This document shows, one piece after another, positions 24,049-34,924 of a stretch of 64,000 bases of DNA. Made by a program: the position numbers and the translations under genes. Location of the stretch: positions 3,596,001 through 3,660,000 of the forward strand of contig OZ199839.1 in assembly GCA_964304625.1 (NCBI GenBank). Direction: 5' to 3'. The first letter of the stretch is position 1; each line of letters opens with the position of its first letter. Origin of the DNA: Kudoa neothunni. Lineage: Eukaryota; Cnidaria. The notes under the pieces were generated by a model. It was given only the letters and a program-made list of their open reading frames with translations. It ran no database searches and had not been told where the DNA came from.

Positions 24049-25590
24049 ATGACCAAAGTTACGGCCACTAAGAAACTAAAGAAAATGCCCCCTACAGAAG
24101 GTGACATGAGCGAATACGATCCATCTATATTTGAGATTCGTGATCGCCATTATGGTTCACTTTTTGCAGTGAAGAAGAAGATTAGGGCTTGTGAGAAGAA
24201 AATTAGAGAGCTAGAACAATCTGCTTCGCCCCCACAACGTTCCCAGAATGAAGCACACAACTCCTCCAAGAAGAGTACCCCTAACCAAGTTGAATCTAAA
24301 GAAGCTAAAATTGAACGCCTCAGCAAAATTGAACTCAAAAAGATTCAACTATCCCTTTGGAAGGAGGCTGCTTTGTGCATACACAGTGCAAGAAAAGATG
24401 AGATAACCCAAGGTATAACTAATGTCTGCATGGCAGATGTTGTTGATGGGGTTGATCTACTGAAGCAGGTGCTGGCAAACGATGACAAATGGCCTCACTA
24501 TAAATGCCCTAACAAGAAACATCTTCAAAAAGTTGACATTGAAAGAATTCGCCAATTGGCCCATTATTTGAATATTCATGTTTCTTCCACCCAAAGTGGT
24601 TCGTCTAAACCCGCCAATTTGAATTCTTTTACATCTGTTGTGGATTACTTGAATAGTCCGATTGCAATTGGTCAAGAATGCCCCATGAGCTTTTCGGAGT
24701 TTGTCCGTTTGTTTGATAAATTGAGAAAAACCTTATCGGTGGAAATTGTGGTTAAAGAACCAGACGCTGTTACTGGAGCTACAGTTGCTTCTGCTGTTAA
24801 TAATGATGATGGTGATGATGATGATGCGGTTGCTGCTGTTGCTGCATTAAAGATAGAAGCCACCGATAATGATGCAGCCAACGGAGATAAGCCCGAGAAC
24901 CAAAAAACTAACAAAAATCGCGCCAGACGTTCTCCTAAAAATCAAAAGTCTGGCCGAAAATCTCAGAATGGTACATCGTCGTCTGGCCCTACTCAAAACA
25001 ACGACGGCAGCAATAAATCGAATGTTGCTGCTTCCACTCATTCGTCGTTACCTACAATTCCTGAAAAACTGGTCGTTGTAGTAACTAGTAATGCGAAAAA
25101 CAGACAGCAAGAAGGTCTGTCGAACAGCACCACTATAACACCTCCTGCAACTAGTCAAGACGATATGCCCAAATCGAATGCGAGTGTTGCACCCACATCT
25201 GAAACCAAAACGGAAGCAAATGGCAATAGCAACCGAGAAGTTCCATCTGGCAGATTGATCCATAACCCAAATGTACCTACAGATGATTCAGATGAGGAAG
25301 GTTGGCTTGCACCTGCTAGTGCTAAACAGAAGAAACCTGTGGTTGAATCTCAAAATTATCGCCAGTCCCAAAATGCTTCCAAACGTGGTGGTAATGTTGT
25401 GGGTAACAGAGGTGGTTCAAGAAATGGAAATTCTCGTGGTGGGAACAACAACAATCGAAAAGGATCTAACCCCCCTCGAAGCAATAACGGTGATGCCAAT
25501 AACGCTGGTAACTTTAGGAATAAACGGCCCCAACATATGAACAAATCTGCCATCTCCGCTGCCGTGATTCAAAGTGAGAGTCAGTATTGA
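24049..25590 (+). CDS. RGG-rich RNA-binding protein, possibly Caprin-like
   Basis: Uninterrupted 513-codon frame, unusual here because most genes are intron-split. The N-terminal half is folded and helical: a basic coiled stretch (VKKKIRACEKKIRELEQ, about residues 41-57), then a conserved-looking helical region to about residue 235 ending FSEFVRLFDKLRKTLSVEI. The middle is an Asp/Ala-rich acidic run (about 250-265). The C-terminal half is disordered, rich in N, S, K and Q, with RGG and RGG-like clusters (RGGNVVGNRGGSRNGNSRGG) near the end. This plan (HR1-like helices with an early basic coil, acidic middle, RGG tail) is that of Caprin, a cytoplasmic translation and stress-granule regulator, but the similarity is structural rather than a clear motif match. 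It could be another RGG protein. Confidence 0.5.
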   Translation: MTKVTATKKLKKMPPTEGDMSEYDPSIFEIRDRHYGSLFAVKKKIRACEKKIRELEQSASPPQRSQNEAHNSSKKSTPNQVESKEAKIERLSKIELKKIQLSLWKEAALCIHSARKDEITQGITNVCMADVVDGVDLLKQVLANDDKWPHYKCPNKKHLQKVDIERIRQLAHYLNIHVSSTQSGSSKPANLNSFTSVVDYLNSPIAIGQECPMSFSEFVRLFDKLRKTLSVEIVVKEPDAVTGATVASAVNNDDGDDDDAVAAVAALKIEATDNDAANGDKPENQKTNKNRARRSPKNQKSGRKSQNGTSSSGPTQNNDGSNKSNVAASTHSSLPTIPEKLVVVVTSNAKNRQQEGLSNSTTITPPATSQDDMPKSNASVAPTSETKTEANGNSNREVPSGRLIHNPNVPTDDSDEEGWLAPASAKQKKPVVESQNYRQSQNASKRGGNVVGNRGGSRNGNSRGGNNNNRKGSNPPRSNNGDANNAGNFRNKRPQHMNKSAISAAVIQSESQY

Positions 25591-26084
25591 TGATGACTGG
25601 CTTTGGCACACATACAACATATGCAATAGTAGATATGACTTGTTCATACTTTTGCCGTTATTTTTTAAGATCAGACCTACACTGTTGTTATTGTAGCTGT
25701 TCGTTGATCGTTGAATTGTATTTGTTAGTTTGTGGTGTTTTTATATGCGTTATTTTTGAAACTTTAACGATGATGAATGTGTTGTTTATTTTGTGGGCGT
25801 TATCGGATTTCATTTAGAGGTTAAGTGTTGTAATTGGGTCGACGTTTTTTTCCGCAGCGGCATTAATCAGTCACCTTTGTGGATAGAATTTTTTATCGAG
25901 CACTAGCGTGTTGACTTGTCTTTAAGCTACAACCAATTGTTGACTATCCTATTCCTCTATTTTAGGTTAAACTAGTCGACTGGAGATTAGAGCCAATTAA
26001 TTCTGGGTTATTTTTGGCGATTCGTTGTGATTATATCGCCATACTGGGTAATCGCGTAGATTACTGACAGAACTTAGCTAATAA

Positions 26085-27203
26085 ATGGGAAAGTGTCACG
26101 TTTTAGATTTTCCAATGTTAAGCGAATCAAACCAAATACCAGCTGCCTCTCAAACAACTATAACCAGTTCTAATATTCCAAGAAATAAAGTAAGTTTTTC
26201 CTGTTTTCACATTGGGATATACACCACTATTTTGAACTAATTCAGATTACTGTCATAATATTTATTATCTCAAATTTTGTGATTGTTTGTGGGAAATTTA
26301 TATTCATATTTTCAATGCTTACTCAAAATTTTGTTACGGTTCATGAAGATAACTTCGATGTTAGTTCAGGGTTGTTTGCTGGATGTTTAAATTTTGACGA
26401 TGGATTCTATGTGGCGTGCATCAAACAGTATGAACTAATTCCACGACGTATGTACTATAGCTGACAATTATTTTAAAAAATCGATTTATTATTAGTTAAC
26501 TGTTTTTAGTGGTACCTGAATTTAATCCAATAGAAAAACTACGTAATTTAAAAGTGGATTAATGGCAAAGGATAATTTTGTTCAAGTGAAAAAAGTGTTG
26601 TCAAAATCTTGTAAAGAACACAATTTGTGGTCTTGTCATAAGTTTACAATATTTAGAGATGTTAAAATATGTATAAATGATTTGTTGATTAACAGTTTTT
26701 CATATACACTTTCAAACAGTAATTCTTTTATTTAGTTCTTGTTTGGAATAATTTGGTAATTGCATATCCTCCTAGAAAGGCATGTAATGGATTGCTAAAT
26801 TAGGTTAAAAATTCATCTTATTTGATTGAAATTAGTAAATAAAGTTTCAAAATTAAACTTTTCACTAAAAGTGACACTGATTTTGGCAATTACCTTATTT
26901 TTGGTGGCATGTATTCTTTTGATGTTGTCGTTAATCAAAAAATCACTCATAATCCACGTCTACCGTCTTATAGTATCAATATGTACAGTTACTGATGGAG
27001 ACAATTTGTTATGACAAAGAAATTTATTTTTAGGGATGATTGATTGTGTTATCGCTATATTAATTACTTTGGTTTTGTTTGGAGGGTATCTGCTAGTCAA
27101 AAATACTTCAATCGGTATGTCAGTGATCATCATGTGGACAGGACTTTTTGTGTATCTCTGCGGAAATATCATGATTGCTTTGTGGTTCCATTACGAACAT
27201 TAA
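26085..27203 (+). CDS. Claudin-like four-span membrane protein
   Basis: Five exons: 26085-26189, 26246-26447, 26510-26542, 26836-26982, 27034-27203; 657 nt, 218 aa. Four predicted transmembrane helices at about 36-57, 127-147, 158-184 and 193-214. The first extracellular loop carries GLFAGC (77-82) and a second Cys at 93, which matches the claudin/PMP22 loop signature GLW..C-(8-10)-C with Phe for Trp. Both termini would be cytoplasmic; the tail after helix 4 is very short (FHYEH), so no PDZ-binding motif is evident. Such proteins shape junctions or plasma-membrane domains. It follows the RGG-protein gene by about 500 bp on the same strand. The third intron (293 nt) is longer than the rest. 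Exon 3 (33 nt) is the least secure. Confidence 0.65.
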
Positions 27204-27465
27204 CCTAAACTGACCTCCCATATTCATCACCGCCGATAAACACACTGAGTTAACGTTTTCTACAATACTGAATTCATAAATATGATATATTTTTTCAAAT
27301 TTAAAATGTAATTTTCTATATAATGGTTTCAGATATAATGATTAAATTGTCCGTAATAGATTTTTTTCCCTTTTTTTTACAAGATTGGGCGTCTGGAGTC
27401 AACTATTTTTCAACCAAGTTCAGAAAAACTTAATTATTTTAATTAACGCCGTTAACACCGTATTG
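27204..27465. other. Intergenic
   Basis: 3' flank of the claudin-like gene. Nothing recognised. Confidence 0.4.
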
Positions 27466-27697
27466 CAGTGTTCCCCAACCGGTAGTCTGTGCATTATTTT
27501 CAGGAGGTTCGTGAGAAGGCTTTTATTCTTAAAAATGAGTCATTCGTGAATTTCTAGCTAAAATAAAAGCTGTATCTGAAAGCATGATTCTGTGACAACG
27601 TATGTATTATAAATATAGGAGATTAATGCATTTAGGGGTTGTATTCATTTAACATGGTTAGAAGGAGGTCCTTGTGCTAAATAGATCGGGAGCACTG
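27466..27697. mobile_element. hAT-type MITE
   Basis: The left end CAGTGTTCCCCAACCGG and the right end CGGGAGCACTG are hAT-like inverted tips. The 8-bp flanks CCGTATTG and TTGTATTT match at 5 of 8 positions, so the duplication is decayed. 232 bp, no coding capacity. Confidence 0.5.
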
Positions 27698-28537
27698 TTG
27701 TATTTCAATAAAAATAAACTTTTTATCTTGCAACTGTTAAAAGTTAATGAATTTTATATATGTCTGTCTTAGACTGTCATTGCTAGATTGTTTAACCATC
27801 TAAATAAAATGGGATAGATTTCTACCCCAGGTGAATTTTTCAAACAATATTATAATGTACAAATGGAACATAACCCCTCTCCACTTTTTGAAATCTTTTA
27901 TCTTTATGAAAATTTTCAGAAAAATGAGTTGAAATTTTTTTTGTCATATCAAAAAGGTCAATGTAAAAACATCTTTCAAATAAAATTATTTAAAATATTG
28001 ATATATGTGATTTTCAAAAATTTATGGAAATTCTATCGAATAAATAACAAAACACCATACTCGTTATATTAGTCCGCATGCGCAACGCCGATATAAGCAT
28101 GTCGATCTCTCCAGAATACAACGATGGTTCCTCATTCTCTCATTATTTTTAAACCAGTTATTCAAAATACGATGAATTTTCATCAGTTTGCTTATTTCTA
28201 CGTTGTAGAGAGCATCCTAAAACATATGTGAAAATTATTAATCAATATTCTTAGTTTCGTATTGTAGAGAACATTAAAAAGATATATGATATAATTGTTC
28301 AATAGATTAACAATTTTTGTGTTTTCGAAAGAGTTTAACACTGCCTTATTTAAAATAAGATAAATTGACTGACAGCTGTTATAAAACTTGAATTAAATGT
28401 TAAAACTAACAAACCGCAGAAATACAGTCTTACTCCAAAGAAGAGCAACAGCACATGTGTGCGCGTGCGCCTGATGAATATAACTTTAATAATTGGTCAT
28501 TTATTCTAAATCTACTCGTTGAACTCTTCTAATATTT
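27698..28537. other. Intergenic, nothing recognised
   Basis: AT-rich stretch before the Merlin element. A small frame at 27,863-28,072 has low-complexity composition and no support. Confidence 0.4.
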
Positions 28538-28716
28538 GGTAATGGGGGAGCAGTCAGCTCATAAAATTAACCATGTTGCGCATGTTTAAAATTCCCGATC
28601 TTTCATATATCAACATATTACGTTTTTTAAATATTGGGTGTTCAAAAATTTTTTAAAAATTCACACTTCAACATTTTCTTCCAAAATCCAGCTTCGGGTG
28701 TCTTCGTCGCTCGCGC
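28538..28716 (+). repeat. Left terminal inverted repeat of the Merlin element
   Basis: 179 bp from GGTAATGGGGGAGC to CGTCGCTCGCGC. Pairs base for base with the right repeat apart from scattered mismatches and possibly a single-base offset. Confidence 0.88.
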
Positions 28717-29023
28717 CTTTTATTTTAACTTTTTGCCATAGAGCTGTTTCCGCATAAAAAAGCTTCAAACTTATAGAATAGAGCATTCAATAGTTTTTAT
28801 GTTTGATTTAATGTCGCGTGTGCGTTTATTCTCATTATTATTACGTAAGTTCCTTTAATCTGTAATAAAGTTGTGTTGGGTGGTAAATTATATTCTATCC
28901 ATAAATGATATCCTCTAGTACAGATCAAAATACGTAATTATAAAAAGCGTGCATACTTAAATAAGAATTTGGTCATGCCTTCGTTAATAATCTTATTGAA
29001 ACGGGTTTCTCGAAGGCGTCATC

Positions 29024-30132
29024 ATGGCAGATATTAAGTATCAGCGTCAATTTTATCAAATTTTATTAAATAATGAAGCATTGATTTATTTTTTGATAGA
29101 AAAAGGTTTGTTCAAAAGGCCTCCAAATAGATGCAGAAATTGTCATAAGTTTAATACTTATATGTTAAAAATAACAACAACCACAAATAATTCTTTGAGT
29201 GAACTTGATCACTTCTCCTATATATGCTCCAAGTACTTATTTCCAAAAAAACTTCATATTTATTATTTGGGAGAGATTGTAGAACTCATTATTCTCCCAG
29301 AACCTCAACATTTTTCGCATCTTCAAATTCCAATGGGCATAACTACTCGAAATTATCTGTTTCACAGATATTTGAACTTATATATTTATGGAGTGTTGAA
29401 GAACAGAGAAGTCGAGTAATCGCGCTCACAAATTTATCAGGAAAAACTGTCACATCATAGTTTTCCACATTCAGGAAGATTTGCGAGTTAAGTTTTTGCC
29501 GCCGAGAAAAATATCGAGGTCTAAATACAATAATTGAAATCGACGAATGTCTTCTCCGCGGTAAACGAAAAAATAATAGAGGAAGGTATTTGGAAATGGA
29601 CCGGTGGAGAAGTGAGGAGAATGAAATTTACGTCCCAAGTGGATCGGAAAATGAGGACCTGGCAACCTCTTCTAGTTCAGAGCGATATGGGGATCGCATA
29701 ATTGGTCCATGGGTCGTTGGAATATGCGAATGTTCCGTTAACAACGAAGGCAAACGTACGCTTCTTGAATGCAGATTTTTCATCGTCGAAAGGAGGGACA
29801 AGCGTACTCTTATACCGCTTATACTGCAAGAGGTTGAGCATGGTGCAAAAATATTTACCGATGAATGGAAAGCTTATCGCACTCTTGGTATCTACGGTTA
29901 CGACCACGTAACGATTAATCACTCCCGTGAATATGTAACCAGTCAAGGCCACCATACAAATACGGTCGAGGTAATATGGCATCATCTGAAAACGAAAATA
30001 TTAAGACGTATGAGTGGGGTTCTGAGGCACTTATTAAATTCTTATCTGCAAGAAGAATGGCTTCGCTCAAAATACAATGACTGCTGGTCTTTTTTCGATT
30101 ACATAGTGAGCGAAATATCTAACATATATTGA
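29024..30132 (+). pseudogene. Merlin (IS1595-type) transposase, disabled
   Basis: The N-terminal frame (29,024-29,419) opens FYQILLNNEALIYFLIEKG and a Cys-x2-Cys half of a zinc ribbon (CRNC). A second frame (29,224-29,460) carries SQIFELIYLWSVEEQ and the helix-turn-helix-like LTNLSGKTVTS, ending in TAG at 29,458-29,460. Read on in the same frame come FRKICELSF and LNTIIEIDECLLRGKRKN, with the first catalytic Asp. The 29,590-30,132 frame adds IIGPWVVGICE, KIFTDEWKAY (second Asp), TINHSREYV and HTNTVEVIWHHLKTKILRR (third site), then a normal C-terminus. It therefore has one frameshift near 29.2 kb and one nonsense codon, with all three catalytic blocks preserved. The normal product would be roughly 340-360 aa. 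Confidence 0.88.
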
Positions 30133-30906
30133 AATAATTTTTATCGTGATTTTTTCCTTTGTGCGCGAATATTTATTTTTTGCATAAAATAGCACCTTTA
30201 AACTTTTTTTAGTATTATTGATTTTAATATATGTTAAACCATCAATAAATAATTATAAGATTTGTTTTAACCATAGAATTATTTGTAAGAAAAAAAGATG
30301 GGGGATGAAACCAACGCTTAATTAAATCATGCTATATTATTTTCTGCCTCAAATTTTGATTCATTTGGGTATATTATATGTAAAAGTTTTTATAACTATT
30401 TAAAAACATTCCGAATTTTTCTTGACATAATAATAATTGGACAATAAGTGTATTTGACACAAATTGTGTTGTTTTTAAGTAAAACATAATAATAAAATTA
30501 TTAAATACACTTTTTAAAATAAATAAATTTATTAAGTATACGTAATATTTTCATTTATATACACATAATAACTCTATTACATTTACATCATCGTAGAATT
30601 TAATATATATCATTGCGATATTTCATACTTATCATCTATCTAATACGCTGGAAAAAATATAAAAACTAAATCTAAATAGGTGAAAAAGTTTTATGCGCAA
30701 TTGGTCTCTATCGATCAAAATTTTAACCTAGAAAGCCAGACGCACATACACAATAAATATAATCTCATAAGTAAATATAATTATTCACACTCGTATTATT
30801 ATTTTTTTGCGCCTAAACGTAAAATCTAGAGGAAATCGAGGCAGCGGTTATTAATATCTTTTAAGTTATTAGAAAATACAAAATAATTTTTCGTGCGCAT
30901 TGCAAT

Positions 30907-31085
30907 GCGCGAGCGACGAAGACACCCGAAGCTGGATTTTGGAAGAAAATGTTGAAGTGTGAATTTTTAAAAAATTTTTGAACACCCAATATTTAAAAAA
31001 CGTATTATGTTGATATATGAAAGATCGGGAATTTTAAACATGCGCAACATGGTTAATTTTGTGAGCTGACTGCTCCCCCATTACC
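30907..31085 (-). repeat. Right terminal inverted repeat of the Merlin element
   Basis: Reverse complement of 28,538-28,716, ending ...GCTCCCCCATTACC, followed by the 8-bp flank TGATATTT. Confidence 0.88.
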
Positions 31086-32390
31086 TGATATTTTGTCAGT
31101 CAATGCTGACTTTTATTTGGCGGGTGGAAATTTTTCAGCTACTTAGAAGGTTAAAAATGCTAGTATCGAGACTACTCGATACTCGTAAATTTCCAAAATT
31201 ACTCGAAACTAAGTAACTTGAGACATCATTCGGTTTGTGTGATGGATTAGTAAAAAGATGTGCATCTATGTATATTGTAATAAAACAACAAGAGGTTTCC
31301 ATTTGTCAAAAAATCGACGATTAATGACATCTTTTGATGTAAGAATTTGATAATTATTTAATAGTGAAATACTCATAAAAAATGAATTGTAACATTAAAT
31401 ACAAAAATTATCAACTAATTAGTTTGGTAAAATTGTATTAATCATAATATATACGTAAATTAATATTTGTGTAGGTTTGGTGTTAAATGGTATCCAGTAA
31501 CTTAAAGCACTTGTTCCCGGATAATGCTTAATGAAGAATAAATTTAATATTTTACTTATTTTCGACAGAATTTTTCAATAAAAATTGAAGCTTTAAGTTT
31601 AATAGAAATTTATTTTTGACAAACAAATAGCAACAGCGAACAAGTGACGTCTATTTCGGAAATATTATTGTTGCATTGCTTTGTCAAACAATAGGAGGTA
31701 GTATGGGTAACCTCCTTTTGGTGATTTAGTGATTTAACAGGATTGATCAAGGGTTCAAATAATACATAATATCATTTTTAACAATTCTAAGACTATCCGT
31801 TATACTATTTAGTTTCATGGAAAGTATGATAGGTTATTTGAATGGGGAAAATAGTTGATTCGCCACAATTTCTAAAAAATAAGAATCTATTAGTTTGGAT
31901 AATTTATGATATTATAGGTTCTTCCTATCTATTGTGCCACTATAAGTAACCATAACAACGAAATGTGGCTTAAAAGTGTAAACATTTTTGACCTATAGGA
32001 GAAATTGGAAATTGGGCTTGGAACCTATTTTATTTGTAGCAGTTCGTAAAAAGTTAGCATAGAAACCTCATTTAATAACGGATTGAATTTATTCTTGTAT
32101 ATTCCAAGAAATATAGCTTTCAATAATGTATTTCGACTCGCTAGTAACTTTTATTGCCTTAAATTGATTCAAATGTAATTCAGAGAAATAATGACAATTT
32201 CCCCATGGATTCGTAGTTAGCTCTTAGAGGTATAATTTGCCAAATATACAACCTGGAATAATATGGAGATCATAGACGAATTCAATAAACTCGCGAAAAA
32301 TTGATGCGCCTATTGTTGTTGCTGGTGAGTTGGGAATTCCCATAAACTATTCATAGACCGTGACTCATTAGTGTAAAAATAAAATCAAAA
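31086..32390. other. Intergenic, nothing recognised
   Basis: AT-rich stretch up to the secreted-protein gene. No gene or repeat end recognised. Confidence 0.4.
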
Positions 32391-33252
32391 ATGAAAATGC
32401 AAGTGGTCGGTTTGTTTCTAGTTGCTCTCCTCGTTTTTTCAACTTACGGTATTAGAAAAGCACAAATAATTGTTGAACACTCGTAAAATGAAAATGTCTA
32501 ATGTTTTATTTTTGGTAGGAGAATGTAAGACTCTTTCAAAACACATGAAAGTAACTAATATCAGCGTATTGTAATATTACTGATTTTTTGTGGTTGGATT
32601 GATTAGAAGAGTAAAGCTGAAACACATAAAAATGAAAAGCAACGTCAATTATCAACTGATCAAATGGGATATCCAGTGACTACACTTTCTCCAGAGGATG
32701 TTTCAAGCACGATGGAGCAGCCAAGTGCGGATGTTAATGGTCCAGTACCTGCACCCATGGAACCTCCCCCTCCCCCTCCACCTGCTCCAGTTACCAGTAT
32801 GCCACCTAGCACAGCAACAGGCACTCTTACAGGAGCGCCTGCTCCTCAAGTTACCGGCCCCCCTCCAGTCCCACCTCCAAATCCGGCACCACCTGCTCCT
32901 CAAGTCACTACCACTCAAGTTCCATTAGGTTGTGAACCAACTCCTGCACCTCCAGAAAATTGTGAACCAGAGAATCAAGAAGATGAAGAAAATCCAGAAC
33001 AAGAAGAAGAAAACTCTAGAGACAATATTGATGGTAACTAATTTGTTTTAATAAAAATTTTGATCATTTAATTTAGAATCAGATGATTCGCAAGTTGATA
33101 TCCCGCCCGTTACGTTTAGCACACACGATCTTAAAGACCTTTTGAAAGATGAAAAGAAGGAAGAAGAGAAACAAAAGAAACAAAAAAAGAAGAGCAAGAG
33201 TCATGCCAAATCCAATATTAATAGAAAAAATAAAGTTGATACCAAGGCATAA
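32391..33252 (+). CDS. Secreted proline-rich protein with acidic and lysine-rich tail
   Basis: Four exons: 32391-32448, 32519-32550, 32607-33033, 33077-33252; 693 nt, 230 aa. The start MKMQVVGLFLVALLVFSTYG is a classic signal peptide, likely cleaved near residue 20. Then comes a short basic segment, a long Pro/Ala/Thr/Val region (about 60-145) with runs such as EPPPPPPPAPV and repeated APQVT units (TGAPAPQVT, APPAPQVTTT), two Cys (GCEP and NCEP, about 12 residues apart), a Glu/Asn/Gln-rich acidic block, and a Lys-rich end (KKEEEKQKKQKKKSKS). The composition suggests an extracellular structural, mucin-like or cell-wall/spore-coat-type protein. I do not recognise a family; low complexity makes homology calls unsafe. 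The intron phases agree, so it looks like a real gene. Confidence 0.72.
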
Positions 33253-34387
33253 TTCTTTACTATATCAACCATTAGTCTATCTATGAATAACCTCTAGTGT
33301 GAAACCACTTTTATTTAGTTATTTATTTAGTTATTATTATTAGTAGTAATTAACTAACGGTTATAGATTTTCTTACTCATTATTATAAAATTGCACCAAT
33401 ATAGCTAGTGCAGTTCATAAACTACAATAGCCGATATTTTCCTAATAATAGATAACATACATTTGTTGTTAGAGAGGAGATGTCACCACTCATAACGTTA
33501 GCAAAATTTCCAAATCTCCCAATGCTCGCTTTCATGGTAAATCTGAAACCAGCTCCACAGTTAAAGTACTTAACGATGTGTGGGGCAACAATTTAAACAT
33601 CTTTTCGTTAGCTCAAGACTTCCGTATGAGCCACAACCGTCACGATTATTCTAATCATCCTTAGATATTTTTGACTTAGAGTTTGTTTTTTCAATAAGAT
33701 GAGTCTTGGTTGATTCTTATAATTTGAAATGCAATAACAGCTTCAAACCGACATTACTACTTAATGCAAGCGGCTTATAAATTGTTTCCTATCTAGCACT
33801 GATAAAAACCATGCGCAATGGACGTTAAATGATCTCTTGGCTTATTAAATAAATAAAATCAACAGATAATTAACCAATTTTTAAATACAAAATTAAATAA
33901 AAATCCCTCTACAATTTATCTCTTCTAATCCTCTATTTGAAATAAATCGTCACCTCACATATTTCTTAAATATGGTAATATAAAAGTGCGAATATTTAGT
34001 TTAAAAATATATTTTAATTTTGTAGATGAATAGCGCGTTATAATTAAGTTTTGACAATGTGTATCAGATATAACGGTGTCATTTCTAAAATAGGTCTTAA
34101 CACCATAGATGTGTTAAACTCAAATAATTAAAGGTTAATTAATTATTAAAAAATTTTGAAACTATTTATCATTATTTTAATTTAATTTAACGTACTTTAT
34201 AACAAGCTGGAATAATTATGGTCAAATTGATAGTTTGTTAGCGCATTACTGAATAAATAACTAAAAAACTTAAATTTTGTATACTTTACGAGGACAAAAC
34301 GTGAGCAAGATCCATTAATTTATTTCTTGGGAGCATTTAGTTAAATATTACCAGCTTCAATGTCGGACTTATTAGGATTAACTAGTG
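33253..34387. other. Intergenic, nothing recognised
   Basis: AT-rich stretch between the secreted-protein gene and a hAT MITE. No gene recognised. Confidence 0.4.
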
Positions 34388-34916
34388 CAGTGGTTCTAAG
34401 ACTTTTTTTGCGATGGAACCCTTATCTAAATTAACCCAATAAGGGTTGTTGAACAAATCTTTATGGAAAAATACTTATAATAAAAGAATATTTTATTTGT
34501 TACACACTTAACAAAATTTTACTAGCAAGTAAATATATTAATAAAGAAAATTATTTAAAACACGGAAAATTGGAACATATTCCGTGTTTTTTTAATTAGA
34601 GCTTGCAGATCGTTCATTTGCAAGTAAATCTATTTCTAAGTCTTCTTTTGATGATGTTCTACTGATCTTTTCTAACCATAGATCCATTGTACGGCTTAAA
34701 AATAGTTTAAATAATTTTTGAATGAAAGAAATACTTGTATTAACAGAAATGCGGCACATTCTTCCTGCACGTACGTTGATGTGTAGCTTACTGACAAAAA
34801 CCAGCTATCAGTGAAAATTTACTGACGTCTAAGATACAATATGTATCAATTTTTTATGTTACGATTAAAGGTTTTTTTCCATTACAGCTTTGTGGAACCC
34901 ACTTTGAGAACCACTG
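34388..34916. mobile_element. hAT MITE with perfect 8-bp target duplication
   Basis: The left end CAGTGGTTCTAAGAC and the right end (reverse complement CAGTGGTTCTCAAAGTGGG) are hAT tips, each followed by a GGAACCC block. The flanks AACTAGTG (34,380-34,387 and 34,917-34,924) are identical, so the insertion is relatively recent or well preserved. 529 bp with no transposase. Confidence 0.88.
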
Positions 34917-34924
34917 AACTAGTG

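Larger units (their letters stand above)
28538..31085 (+). mobile_element. Merlin-family DNA transposon, near-complete but inactive
   Basis: Two long terminal inverted repeats (28,538-28,716 and 30,907-31,085, 179 bp each, few mismatches) start GGTAATGGGGGAGCAGTC. The 8-bp flanks TAATATTT and TGATATTT match at 7 of 8 positions, the target-site length known for Merlin. The interior holds a recognisable IS1595-type transposase (29,024-30,132). Merlin is one of the rarer eukaryotic transposon groups. The copy is structurally whole, but the transposase has a frame change and an in-frame stop. Confidence 0.88.

Noticed and set aside
24672-24914. Minus-strand Ala/Ser-rich frames within 24.1-25.6 kb
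   Set aside because: Shadows of the RGG-protein frame.
27863-28072. 69-codon Phe/Lys/Asn-rich frame
   Set aside because: Composition is what AT-rich non-coding DNA gives, with no homology or splice evidence.
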